Made by a program: the position numbers and the translations under genes. A model generated the notes under the pieces. The model saw nothing but the letters and a program-made list of their open reading frames with translations, searched no databases and had not been told where the DNA came from. From positions 14,824 to 78,823 of the forward strand of contig NZ_JBGQOG010000021.1 of the NCBI RefSeq assembly GCF_052113705.1: a stretch of 64,000 nucleotides of DNA, given 5' to 3'. How positions within the stretch are numbered: position 1 is the first letter of the stretch; every line of letters begins with the position of its first letter. The DNA comes from JBGQOG01 sp052113705. Lineage in GTDB: Bacteria > Pseudomonadota > Alphaproteobacteria > Rhodobacterales > Rhodobacteraceae. Shown piece by piece: positions 25,302 through 33,373 of the stretch.

Positions 25302-26156
25302 ATGCGGAAATTCATCAATGTTCTCGGCGCAACTGCCCTGGCCGCCACGCTTGCCATCCCCGCATTTGCGCAGGACGAAAAGACCATCACCATCGGCACG
25401 ATGGGCTGGGAGGACCTCACCCCGATCACCGGCATCACCAAGAAGGTGCTGGAAGACAAGGGCTACACCGTCGAAGTCGAAGAATTCTCGGAATGGGGTA
25501 TCGCCTTCGCCGCGCTGACCAACGGCGACGTCGACATCATGGCCAGCCAGACCGATTACGTTGCCCATGACTACTGGGTGAAGAACATGGACAAGCTCGA
25601 GAAGATCTCTCCCGTGTCGCATGGCCTCTATCAGGCGATTGCCGTCCCGTCCTACGTCACCATCAACAGCATGGACGAATTGGCGGCCAGCAAGGACATG
25701 TTTGGCGGCAAGATCATCGGCATAGAGCCGGGTTCGGGCCTGATGCGTGACGCCGCGGCTGCCGTTGAAGCATATGGCACCGGGATAGAACTGGTCGAAG
25801 GGTCGACCGCCGCGATGACTGCAGCCCTCGACTCGGCCATGTCGCGCAGCGAACCGATCGCCGTGACTGTCTGGGAACCGTCGTGGATGATGCAGAAGTA
25901 TGACGTGAAGTTCCTTGCCGATCCGAAGGGCGTCTTCCCGGCGGCACAATCCTACTACTTCATCGGCACCAAGGGCTTTTCGCAAGCGAACCCCGCTCTC
26001 CGTGAGCAGCTCGCCTCGATCTACGTCCCGCTCGACGACATCACTGCCATTAACGGTGCGATGAACGCGGGCAAGACGATGGAAGAGGCCGTGGCTGATT
26101 GGACCGCTGCCCATGCCGACCTGATCTCGCGTTGGGAAGCCATCAAGTCTGAATGA
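25302..26156 (+). CDS. glycine betaine/proline-type ABC transporter substrate-binding protein
   Basis: A 284-residue periplasmic binding protein of the ProX/OpuAC type. Signal peptide at 1-23 (cleavage after AFA). Family features: TIGTMGWEDLTPITGITKKV at the mature N-terminus and Trp/Tyr residues suited to an aromatic box for a quaternary amine (SQTDYVAHDYWV, VTVWEPSWMMQKYD). GGAGG lies in front of the ATG. First gene of a four-gene operon with ATPase and two permeases. Confidence 0.9.
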   Translation: MRKFINVLGATALAATLAIPAFAQDEKTITIGTMGWEDLTPITGITKKVLEDKGYTVEVEEFSEWGIAFAALTNGDVDIMASQTDYVAHDYWVKNMDKLEKISPVSHGLYQAIAVPSYVTINSMDELAASKDMFGGKIIGIEPGSGLMRDAAAAVEAYGTGIELVEGSTAAMTAALDSAMSRSEPIAVTVWEPSWMMQKYDVKFLADPKGVFPAAQSYYFIGTKGFSQANPALREQLASIYVPLDDITAINGAMNAGKTMEEAVADWTAAHADLISRWEAIKSE

Positions 26157-26220
26157 CACCTCGGGCCGGTCCGTCACGGGGTCGGCCCCTTCGCCTTTCC
26201 TTCCAGATGGGACAGCCCAC

Positions 26221-27300
26221 ATGACCAGCCCCGCCACCGCCACCGATGCCCCGCTGATCGAATGCCGTTCGGTCTGGAAAGTCTTCGGAGACCGCTCGCG
26301 GAATGCCATCGCCGCGATCCATGCCAAAGGCCTCGGCAAGCGCGAAGTTCTGTCTGAATTCGGCTGTGTCGTCGGCGTGCATGATGCCAGCTTCACTGTC
26401 GGCAAAGGTGAGATTTTCTGCATCATGGGCCTATCGGGCAGTGGCAAGTCCACCCTGATCCGCCTGCTCAACCGTCTGATTGACCCTTCGCTGGGCGAAG
26501 TCCTGGTGAAGGGCCGCGCGATCAACGGGCTGGGACCGCAGGAGTTGCGGGACCTTCGCGCCCATACCATCGGAATGGTGTTTCAGAACGTCGCCCTCAT
26601 CCCCACCCGCACCGTGTTGGAAAACGCGGCATTCGGGCTCGAAGTGCAGGGCGTCGCCCCCGCCGAACGCCGCCGCATCGCCACCGATGCCTTGACGCGC
26701 GTCGGTCTGGGTGACTGGTTGAACCGTTATCCCCGCGAACTTTCCGGCGGCATGCAGCAGCGTGTGGGCCTTGCCCGCGCCATCGCCGCCGACCCTGAAA
26801 TCATTCTGATGGACGAGCCTTTCTCGGCGCTCGACCCGCTGATCCGACGTCAGTTGCAGGACGAATTCCGCCAGCTGACCAAACAGCTCGGCAAATCTGC
26901 CGTCTTCATCACCCATGACCTGGACGAGGCGATCCGTATCGGTGACCGCATCGCGATCATGAAGGATGGTGCGATGGTGCAAACCGGCACCGCCGAAGAG
27001 ATTGTGATGAACCCCGCCGACCAATATGTCGCCGACTTTGTCGCGGGCATCTCACGCATCCATCTGGTCAAGGCCGGATCTGTGATGATGCCGGTCGCCG
27101 ATTTCTCCGCCGCCCCGGTTTCGGCGCTGGCTACCACGGGCCTCGATGCCGACATTGACCGGCTGATCCACCTCGTCCTCGCCTCGGACCATCAGGCCGT
27201 CGCGGTTGTGGAAGGTGGCGAAATCCGCGGCATTGTGACGGCCCGCACCTTGCTCGAGGGGCTGAAGGGCGACGCCGCCCCTGCTCCGCAGGAGGCGTAA
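26221..27300 (+). CDS. ABC transporter ATP-binding protein, ProV/OpuAA-like
   Basis: A 359-residue ATPase. Walker A GLSGSGKST (~70-78), Q-loop FQNVALIP, signature LSGGMQQRVGLARAI (~176-190), Walker B IILMDEPFSALD (~197-208) and H-loop VFITHDLDEA are intact. The N-terminal ~50 residues with AIAAIHAKGLGKREVLSEFG are typical of ProV. The C-terminus carries a short CBS-like stretch (HLVLASDHQAVAVVEGGEIR). It powers import by the two permeases encoded after it. Confidence 0.92.
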   Translation: MTSPATATDAPLIECRSVWKVFGDRSRNAIAAIHAKGLGKREVLSEFGCVVGVHDASFTVGKGEIFCIMGLSGSGKSTLIRLLNRLIDPSLGEVLVKGRAINGLGPQELRDLRAHTIGMVFQNVALIPTRTVLENAAFGLEVQGVAPAERRRIATDALTRVGLGDWLNRYPRELSGGMQQRVGLARAIAADPEIILMDEPFSALDPLIRRQLQDEFRQLTKQLGKSAVFITHDLDEAIRIGDRIAIMKDGAMVQTGTAEEIVMNPADQYVADFVAGISRIHLVKAGSVMMPVADFSAAPVSALATTGLDADIDRLIHLVLASDHQAVAVVEGGEIRGIVTARTLLEGLKGDAAPAPQEA

Positions 27301-27301
27301 A

Positions 27302-28147
27302 ATGGACCTGACCGTTTGGACCAAGGCCTTCGATGCCGCGATCGACAACGGCATGGCGTGGGCGACAGATCATGGCGGGATCGTTTTCGACATGATCCGT
27401 GCCGCGCTTGAAACTGCGTTTGACGGGCTGACCGACGGCTTCCTATTCCTGCCCTTTTGGCTGACAGCCCTTCTGATCGGGGCGATCGCTGCCCGCAGCC
27501 TCGGCTGGGCAGCTGGCATCGCCGCGACCCTCGGGCTCTGCCTTTGCCGCGTCATGGGGCTGTGGGGGGCGACGGTGGAAACCATGTGCCTCGTGCTCGT
27601 TTCGGTCATTCTGGCCGTCCTGGTCGGCTTGCCGCTGGGCGTCTGGGCAGGCTACAGCCCGCGCCTGGCGCGGATCGTCGACCCCCTGCTTGACCTGATC
27701 CAGACGCTGCCACCCTACATCTACCTGCTGCCCTCTATCGCCTTCCTCGGCTACGGCCCCGCCACGGCGATTGCGGCAACTCTCATCGTCTCGCTACCCC
27801 CTGTCATCCGCCTCTGCGCCCATGGCTTCCGCATGACCCCCGTCGAATTCGTCGAACTGGGCGAGGCAACGGGGGCAAAGCCGCTGGACGCCTTCCTGAA
27901 AATCCGCGTTCCCTTCGCCCTGCCCAGCATCATGGCGGGCATCAACCAGAGTCTGATGATGGCCTTTGGCATGGTGGTCATCGCGGGCATCGTCGGCTCG
28001 GGCGGACTGGGCGAAACGATCTACGGCGCGGTTCGCAAGCTCGACATCGCGCTGTCGGTCAACGCGGCCATCGCCATCGTGATCCTGACCATTATAATCG
28101 ACCGCATCAGCCAGGCTGCCGGCAGCCGTGACGGAGGCAAGCCATGA
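27302..28147 (+). CDS. ABC transporter permease, ProW-like (first)
   Basis: A 281-residue inner-membrane permease with about six predicted membrane helices. The coupling helix motif ELGEATGAKPLDAFLKIRVP (~180-199) matches the EAA loop of betaine permeases, and QTLPPYIYLLPSIAFLGYG is a family hallmark. Starts 1 bp after the ATPase gene and overlaps the second permease by 4 bp (ATGA). Confidence 0.92.
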   Translation: MDLTVWTKAFDAAIDNGMAWATDHGGIVFDMIRAALETAFDGLTDGFLFLPFWLTALLIGAIAARSLGWAAGIAATLGLCLCRVMGLWGATVETMCLVLVSVILAVLVGLPLGVWAGYSPRLARIVDPLLDLIQTLPPYIYLLPSIAFLGYGPATAIAATLIVSLPPVIRLCAHGFRMTPVEFVELGEATGAKPLDAFLKIRVPFALPSIMAGINQSLMMAFGMVVIAGIVGSGGLGETIYGAVRKLDIALSVNAAIAIVILTIIIDRISQAAGSRDGGKP

Positions 28148-28968
28148 AAGAAAAAGCGCTTCTATCACCAGGCGCAGTTGTCGCCCCCGCCATTGACTGG
28201 CTGAACACCCATGCCCATGGCGTCTTCCGGGCCATCAGCACGGGCGTCGAAGCCATCCTTGCACATGCCGAGGCTTTGCTGACCCTGCTGCCAGAACCCG
28301 TGATGGCGGCTATGATCATCGCACTGGTCTTCTGGCGGCTGGGGGCGCGTCTGGCGCTTCTTGCAACTGGATGTCTTGCTGTTTCAATCCTCTCCGGCCT
28401 CTGGGTCGAAACGATGCAGACCGTTTCGCTCGTCACGCTGTCGGTCGGTGTCGCCGTTCTGGTTGCTTTCCCCCTCGGCGTCCTTGCCGGCAAGCGCCCA
28501 AAGCTCGAAGCCACACTGCGCCCGATCCTCGACCTTATGCAGACCGTCCCGCCTTGGGTCTATCTGATCCCCGCGGTGATGATCTTCAGTCTCGGCAAGG
28601 TGCCTGCCCTGCTGGCCACGGTGATCTATGGCATCCCGCCCATGATGCGCCTGACCACGCTTGCCTTCAAACAGCTGCCGCGCGACCTGATTGAACTCGG
28701 AGCAGCCACAGGCGCGACCCCGTGGCAGACCCTGACCAAGATCGAGGTTCCGGCCGCCCGCAAGACCCTGCTGATTGGCCTGAATCAGTGTATCCTTTTG
28801 TCCCTCGCTATGGTCGTCCTCGCCGGACTCGTTGGCGCTGGCGGGCTAGGGGCCGAGGTCACACGCGGCCTTACTCGCATGGAAATGGGCCTCGGCCTGC
28901 GTTCCGGCCTCTCGATCGTCGCCGTGGCAATCTTCATGGACCGCATCACCCGCCGCGCTTTCGGCTGA
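28144..28968 (+). CDS. ABC transporter permease, ProW-like (second)
   Basis: A 274-residue permease, paralogous to the previous one, with MQTVPPWVYLIPAVMIFSLG and EAA loop ELGAATGATPWQTLTKIEVP. Two different permeases suggest a heterodimeric pore, whereas many ProVWX systems use a single ProW. Last gene of the operon. Confidence 0.92.
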   Translation: MKEKALLSPGAVVAPAIDWLNTHAHGVFRAISTGVEAILAHAEALLTLLPEPVMAAMIIALVFWRLGARLALLATGCLAVSILSGLWVETMQTVSLVTLSVGVAVLVAFPLGVLAGKRPKLEATLRPILDLMQTVPPWVYLIPAVMIFSLGKVPALLATVIYGIPPMMRLTTLAFKQLPRDLIELGAATGATPWQTLTKIEVPAARKTLLIGLNQCILLSLAMVVLAGLVGAGGLGAEVTRGLTRMEMGLGLRSGLSIVAVAIFMDRITRRAFG

Positions 28969-29029
28969 ACCTGTAGGACGGAACCTTCAGTGACGCCGGT
29001 GCGGTTCCAGCCTTGCACGCGCTGCCAAT

Positions 29030-29426
29030 GCGGCTTGTGGTGGCCATCGGCCTGAGCACGACCGATGGATCGGACGGACTTCCGATGCGTAGGCGCCGCA
29101 CGATCTGCGTGATCACAACCGCATCCGGGCACGACTGCCCTCGGGCTGACATTATCGCTGGGAGTTCAATCGGCAAGGTCGGGAAATGCGCCTCGACGTT
29201 CCCGGACGGCTGATCCTCGACGAAGGCGACCTCATGCGTCAGGCGGCATTGGCCGACGCAGTCCTCGTCTGCCTGTCGGAAACTGCGGTTGCGGCTGACC
29301 TCGGAAGCGGCGCGCTGGTTGAAGTTCTGGCTGACTTGGCTCCCGGCGAAAGAGCGGCTGTGCCTCTATTGTCCGGGTCATCGGCATGTGTCGGCAAAGC
29401 TCACCGCCTTCACCGAGGTATTGTGA
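29030..29426 (+). pseudogene. LysR-type regulator, C-terminal remnant
   Basis: Pieces of a LysR effector domain in changing frames: RHDLRDHNRIRARLPSG, a stop, then HYRWEFNRQGREMRLDVPGR and LILDEGDLMRQAALADAVL, then a frameshift and CPGHRHVSAKLTAFTEVL with a stop. The N-terminal helix-turn-helix is missing. Stops and a frameshift mark it as decayed. Confidence 0.6.
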
Positions 29427-29540
29427 GAGTTCAGTCGACAACCGACCGGACGCGCTGATCGGGTGGCGTTGATCAATAGGGCCATTCATGCCGCGCTGCA
29501 GCAAGGCGACTTTGCGCCCATCTTGGACAATGCGGCGTAA

Positions 29541-29892
29541 ATGACTACACATTGGCGTATGTCGATGATCCAAGACCTGGAACAAATAGTCACAATGGTC
29601 CTGCCGGCCGACCCCAGCTTCCGATTGATCGGACGCGAGGCGTTGGAGTGGCACATCACCCAAGCCCGGCAGAGTGCACTCGCCGACTCGAAGGATGAAT
29701 TCCTGCTTTCCCTGATGCGCCTTTTGGCACTTCCGGGGAACGGGCATACGCGCCTGATCCCGAACGATGCCATCTTGGTTCTCCCTCTAAGGTTCGCAAC
29801 CATTGGCACCACTGTTCGCGTGCTCGACGCAACGTCAGATTTTTCCGCGGCGATCGGGGGCGAACTGATATCCAGCAACAGTGTTCCGGCAG
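29541..29892 (+). pseudogene. S41-peptidase-like N-terminal fragment cut by an IS
   Basis: Reads MIQDLEQIVTMVLPADPSFR from an internal Met, then LLSLMRLLALPGNGHTRLIP and LVLPLRFATIG, which resembles the N-terminal part of S41-type peptidases. The frame runs into the left end of the IS5-family element at 29893 and does not continue on the other side. Confidence 0.45.
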
Positions 29893-30945
29893 GGCATTGT
29901 TGCGGAACTCTGTCTGCGAAGGATTCACATTGTGAATGCATGCGGTTTGACGGGGTGCATGAGCAAGCCTGTACCCGCCCGCTACCGCACGACGAATTGG
30001 TCCAGCTATACGGCTTCGCTTCGCAAGCGCGGGTCGCTGCTGATCTGGCTGGACAAGGAGATGACCTGGCTCGCGCCGCATGACGGCAGCCCCGGTCGCC
30101 CCGCGTTGTTCTCGGATGCGGCGATCCAGTTCTGTCTGACCATCAAGGTCTTGTTCAAGCTGCCGCTCCGGCAAACGACCGGGATGGTTGCCAGCCTGCT
30201 GAAGTTGGCGGGACTGGACTGGGCGGTGCCGGACTACACGACCCTGTGCCGTCGGCAGAAGACGCTCGCCGTTCAGATCCCGTATCGGCGCGCCGATGGC
30301 CCCCTAAACCTGCTGGTTGACAGCACCGGCATCAAGTTTCCCGGCGATGGAGAGTGGCAGGCGCGCAAGCACGGTGTTCAGAGCCGTCGTCAATGGCGCA
30401 AGGTGCATCTGGCCATGGATGCCGCCACGTCTGACATCCGCGCCGTGGCATTCACTCCCAGCAGCGATGGTGACAGTCCTATCTTGCCGGAACTGCTCAA
30501 CCAGATCCCCGAGGGCGAAGAGATCGGCACCGTGAGCGCCGATGGCGCATATGACACGCGCCGCTGCCACGCCGCCATCATCGACCGTCAGGCCACGCCG
30601 ATCATCCCTATCGGCAAAAACGGTCGGCCGCGGAAAGAGGACTGCCCGGCGGCAATCACCCGAAACGAAACCCTTCGCGCAACCCGGCACTATGGCAGGG
30701 CCCTCTGGAAGCGATGGACCGGATACCATGTCCGAAGCCGGATCGAGGCGAAAATGCGGTGCCTCAAGGCCTTCGGCGAGTGCATCGCCGCACGAGACCC
30801 GGACCGACAAACCGCCGAAATCCAGGTCCGCATCGCCCTCATCAACCGCTTCAATGCGCTCGGCACCGCTGAGATCGTCCGCGTGGCATGACGCCGACGG
30901 GGAAAGGGGACATCATGCCTCAGGCATGAGTTGCGCAACAACGCC
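29893..30945 (+). mobile_element. IS5-family insertion sequence, about 1053 bp
   Basis: Ends defined by imperfect inverted repeats GGCATTGTTGCGGAACTC (left) and GGCGTTGTTGCGCAACTC (right, reverse complement), 16 of 18 identical. One transposase gene inside. The flanks show no clear target duplication, which suggests a deletion or recombination next to the element. Confidence 0.8.
29959..30891 (+). CDS. IS5-family transposase
   Basis: A 310-residue DDE transposase. The opening MSKPVPARYRTTNWSSYTAS is typical of IS5-group transposases. Catalytic Asp in LLVDSTGIKF, second Asp in VSADGAYDTRRCH and Glu in RSRIEAKMRCLKAFGE. The start at 29959 is chosen for its match to the family N-terminus. The reading frame is intact, so the element may be active. 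Confidence 0.9.
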   Translation: MSKPVPARYRTTNWSSYTASLRKRGSLLIWLDKEMTWLAPHDGSPGRPALFSDAAIQFCLTIKVLFKLPLRQTTGMVASLLKLAGLDWAVPDYTTLCRRQKTLAVQIPYRRADGPLNLLVDSTGIKFPGDGEWQARKHGVQSRRQWRKVHLAMDAATSDIRAVAFTPSSDGDSPILPELLNQIPEGEEIGTVSADGAYDTRRCHAAIIDRQATPIIPIGKNGRPRKEDCPAAITRNETLRATRHYGRALWKRWTGYHVRSRIEAKMRCLKAFGECIAARDPDRQTAEIQVRIALINRFNALGTAEIVRVA

Positions 30946-31108
30946 GATACGAGCGTATGCTGAACAAAACTTCTCCCTGCACAAGCGCCCGCAGCGTGCG
31001 TCCAGAGCGTCCAGCCGACCACCAACCCCGCAAATGCGATGAATGGCCGGTTCGGTGATTTTGCAGAGAAGAAGTTGTGAGATGATGATTGCCTGCTATG
31101 GGCCGGGG

Positions 31109-31453
31109 TTACTCCGTCAGATCATCCAGACTCACGCCAAGCGCATCGGCTAGAGCGCGCAATGTTGCGATCGAGCCCTGCTTTCGGCCGGTCTCGATTT
31201 CGGCCACAGTGACCCGCTTCACGCCCGATTTCTCGGCCAGCGCCGCTTGGGTCAGCCCGCGCAGATCGCGGTAAACGCGCAAGGCGCTTTCGCCATTCAG
31301 CAGGCGGTTCGCATAGTTCGCCGGTATCAATTCGTCCTCACCCGCCGCAAGCCGCGCCTTGGCGCGGTCATAGCTCTGCAGGTCGGCCAGATCCTCCGCA
31401 GCTGCCCGCAGGCGGTCATATTCTTCGCGCGGGATCGTCACCATCTCGTTCAT
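31109..31453 (-). CDS. HTH antitoxin (HigA/XRE-like)
   Basis: A 114-residue protein. The N-terminus (MNEMVTIPREEYDRLRAAAE) resembles antitoxin dimerisation domains, and the C-terminal half is an XRE helix-turn-helix (LTQAALAEKSGVKRVTVAEI, then ETGRKQGS). It lies 11 bp downstream of the RelE-like toxin gene on the same strand, the toxin-first order of higBA loci. It should neutralise the toxin and repress the shared promoter. Confidence 0.88.
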   Translation of the reverse strand: MNEMVTIPREEYDRLRAAAEDLADLQSYDRAKARLAAGEDELIPANYANRLLNGESALRVYRDLRGLTQAALAEKSGVKRVTVAEIETGRKQGSIATLRALADALGVSLDDLTE

Positions 31454-31464
31454 CTCAAACCCCT

Positions 31465-31716
31465 TTAGTCGTAGACGCCGCCGCGCGGCCCGATATCGAG
31501 AATGGCCAGAACATTGCCGTGATCATCCATGATCACCCGCCAATCCCCCACCCTAAGCCGAATACCCTCCCGGCCTTTCAAGGGCTTCACATTATTGGCC
31601 TGCGAGTTCGGGTCTTCCGCGTAAGCTTCGATCTTGGCGCGGATCAGCGCAGCGGTATTCGAGGGCATCCGCCGCAAGGCCTTGATCGCGGCTTTCGTAT
31701 AGCTGATCTGCTTCAT
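31465..31716 (-). CDS. RelE/ParE family toxin
   Basis: An 83-residue toxin of the RelE/ParE fold (MKQISYTKAAIKALRRMPSN, then KPLKGREGIRLRVGDWRVIM and ILDIGPRGGVYD). RelE-type toxins cut mRNA on the ribosome. First gene of the toxin-antitoxin operon. A cluster of GCGACAT half-sites lies just upstream. Confidence 0.9.
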   Translation of the reverse strand: MKQISYTKAAIKALRRMPSNTAALIRAKIEAYAEDPNSQANNVKPLKGREGIRLRVGDWRVIMDDHGNVLAILDIGPRGGVYD

Positions 31717-31729
31717 GATGTAGCTTTAA

Positions 31730-31775
31730 GCGACATTTCGGCAAAAAGCAAGCGCAATGTCGCCCTGCGCGACAT
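31730..31775. promoter_or_regulatory. toxin-antitoxin operator, three GCGACAT half-sites
   Basis: GCGACATT (31730-31737), its inverse AATGTCGC (31756-31763) and GCGACAT again (31769-31775) lie 14-59 bp upstream of the toxin start. Probable binding sites for the HTH antitoxin. Confidence 0.6.
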
Positions 31776-31806
31776 GCCTGACCGACGGGCGCCGGCCAGG
31801 CAAAGC

Positions 31807-32439
31807 TCACAGCTCAATCCCTTCCGACAACGTCAGCGCATCTTCCAGATCGACGCCCAGATACCGAACAGTGCTGTCCATCTTGGTGTGGCCCAGGAGC
31901 AGCTGCACGGCGCGAAGATTTCCGGTCTTCTTGTAGATCTGCGCAACCTTCGTTCGCCGCATCGAATGCGTGCCATAGGCACTGGGCTCGAGCCCGATCG
32001 AAAGAACCCAGTCGCGCATGATCCGGGCATGTTGACGCGTCGAGAGGTGGGGGCTGGCGTGAACGCGGCTTGGCCAGAGGTATTCGCTGCCGATCATTTC
32101 GGGATCCTTGATCCACCGTTCCAGTGCTAGGCGCGTGGTTTCGGTAATCTCGAAGCGGACGGGTTTTCGGGTCTTGCTCTGGGTCACCGAAGCGCGTTCC
32201 TTGACGTGACCGGCGGCATAGACGTCGTTTACCCTGAGACCGACCAGATCGCAGCCCCTGAGTTTGCTGTCGACGGCCATGTTGAACAGGGCAAGGTCGC
32301 GCCGATTGTCGGCCAATTCAAGCCGTACGCAGATGGACCAGACGTGTTTTGGCAGAAGTGGAAGCTTTTGGCCGATGATGCGGCCCTTGTTCCACGGCGC
32401 GCGGGCCGGGCGAAGAGCGGGTAAGGTTTCAATGGTCAT
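31807..32439 (-). CDS. short tyrosine recombinase/integrase
   Basis: A 210-residue site-specific recombinase. Catalytic residues of the C-terminal domain are visible: Arg in DSKLRGCDLVGL (~62), HSMRR (His-x-x-Arg, ~159-163), LLGHTKMDSTVRYLG with the late His (~182) and the Tyr nucleophile (~192). The N-terminal core-binding domain is much reduced. The start at 32439 (MTIETLPALRP) is preferred over a longer form from 32688, whose extra 83 residues look non-coding. It sits beside the toxin-antitoxin pair; no element boundaries were found. Confidence 0.82.
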   Translation of the reverse strand: MTIETLPALRPARAPWNKGRIIGQKLPLLPKHVWSICVRLELADNRRDLALFNMAVDSKLRGCDLVGLRVNDVYAAGHVKERASVTQSKTRKPVRFEITETTRLALERWIKDPEMIGSEYLWPSRVHASPHLSTRQHARIMRDWVLSIGLEPSAYGTHSMRRTKVAQIYKKTGNLRAVQLLLGHTKMDSTVRYLGVDLEDALTLSEGIEL

Positions 32440-32715
32440 GACAGTACTCCCATCCGCCACGCCCACCACGTCATCGGCTCCGCCGATCCGGAAGTGTAGC
32501 ACCGATCCTTCTGCCCCTTCGATCCCTCGCGCAGGGCGGAAACCAGCCTGACCGCAGTGCAGACTCAGGGCCGCCGCAATCTTAAGAAGCAGCCTTTCGT
32601 TGGGTTTATAGTGAAAAGCCCGCCCATGATGTGATGTGGGTGGATCGTCAGAACGCCGCGAAATCTTTGCAAGTACCGGATAAGGCACAAGCCGCCAATC
32701 TCTTGCCCATTTCGG

Positions 32716-33303
32716 TCAAAACCGGAATTGCGGTCCGGCATGGTCCCGCCAATCCGCCAGCCGATCCAGTGTTCGCCGCTCCTGATCGCATTCCAGCACG
32801 AAGGGCGGCAGGAAGTTCGCCGCCGGGGCCAGTTCCGCCAATGTGTCGAGCAGGCCGCCGGTGCCTAAGCCACCATGGGTGAGGAAGGGGGCGATGGTCT
32901 TGCCGGTCAAGTCATGGCGGGTCAAAAAGCTGCGCATGGGGGCGGGCATGGTACCGTCCCAGACGGGGGAACCCAGGAAGACCGTCTCAAAGCGTGCCAG
33001 ATCCTCAAGATGTTCGGCCAGTTTCGGTGTGGCGCGGGCGTCCTGTTCGGCGCGGGCCTGCGATACATGGGCCTCGTAATCTTCGGGGTAAGGTTCGGCG
33101 GTGCGGATCTCGAACAGCCGGGCGTTGAACTGACGGCTGAGCGCACCCGCAATGACCCGGGCGTTCCCGGACCGGATGACATAGGCCACCAGCGCGCGGC
33201 CCTCGGTCTGTTGGGCGCGGGCGGATGTTGCAGCCGCACCAAAGGCTGCCGCAAGCAAGGGCGCGAGCAGGGCCGTGCGTCGGCTTATGCCTTTGGTTTC
33301 CAT
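32716..33303 (-). CDS. flavodoxin family protein with Tat-type signal
   Basis: A 195-residue FMN-binding electron carrier. The signal has a twin arginine (SRRTALLAPLLAAAFGAAATSARA, cleavage near 30), so the folded flavoprotein may be exported to the periplasm. The mature part begins ALVAYVIRSGNARVIAGALS, a flavodoxin FMN loop variant, with FLGSPVWDGTMPAPMRSF and FLTHGGLGTGG further on. Last gene of the minus-strand redox operon (cytochrome c, cytochrome b, aldo/keto reductase, flavodoxin). Confidence 0.85.
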   Translation of the reverse strand: METKGISRRTALLAPLLAAAFGAAATSARAQQTEGRALVAYVIRSGNARVIAGALSRQFNARLFEIRTAEPYPEDYEAHVSQARAEQDARATPKLAEHLEDLARFETVFLGSPVWDGTMPAPMRSFLTRHDLTGKTIAPFLTHGGLGTGGLLDTLAELAPAANFLPPFVLECDQERRTLDRLADWRDHAGPQFRF

Positions 33304-33373
33304 CCGGGATCATCCCTTAGCTGATGCGTCACCCGGACCATTCGTCCGGGTGACGCGGTTTCGTTTCCCGGCC

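Noticed and set aside
25059..26570. 503-codon open frame on the minus strand
   Set aside because: Antisense to the betaine-binding protein and ATPase start; no family signature.
32440..32688. 83-codon N-terminal extension of the tyrosine recombinase
   Set aside because: The sequence lacks the features of an integrase arm domain and the family-like sequence begins at 32439; the longer start was not used.
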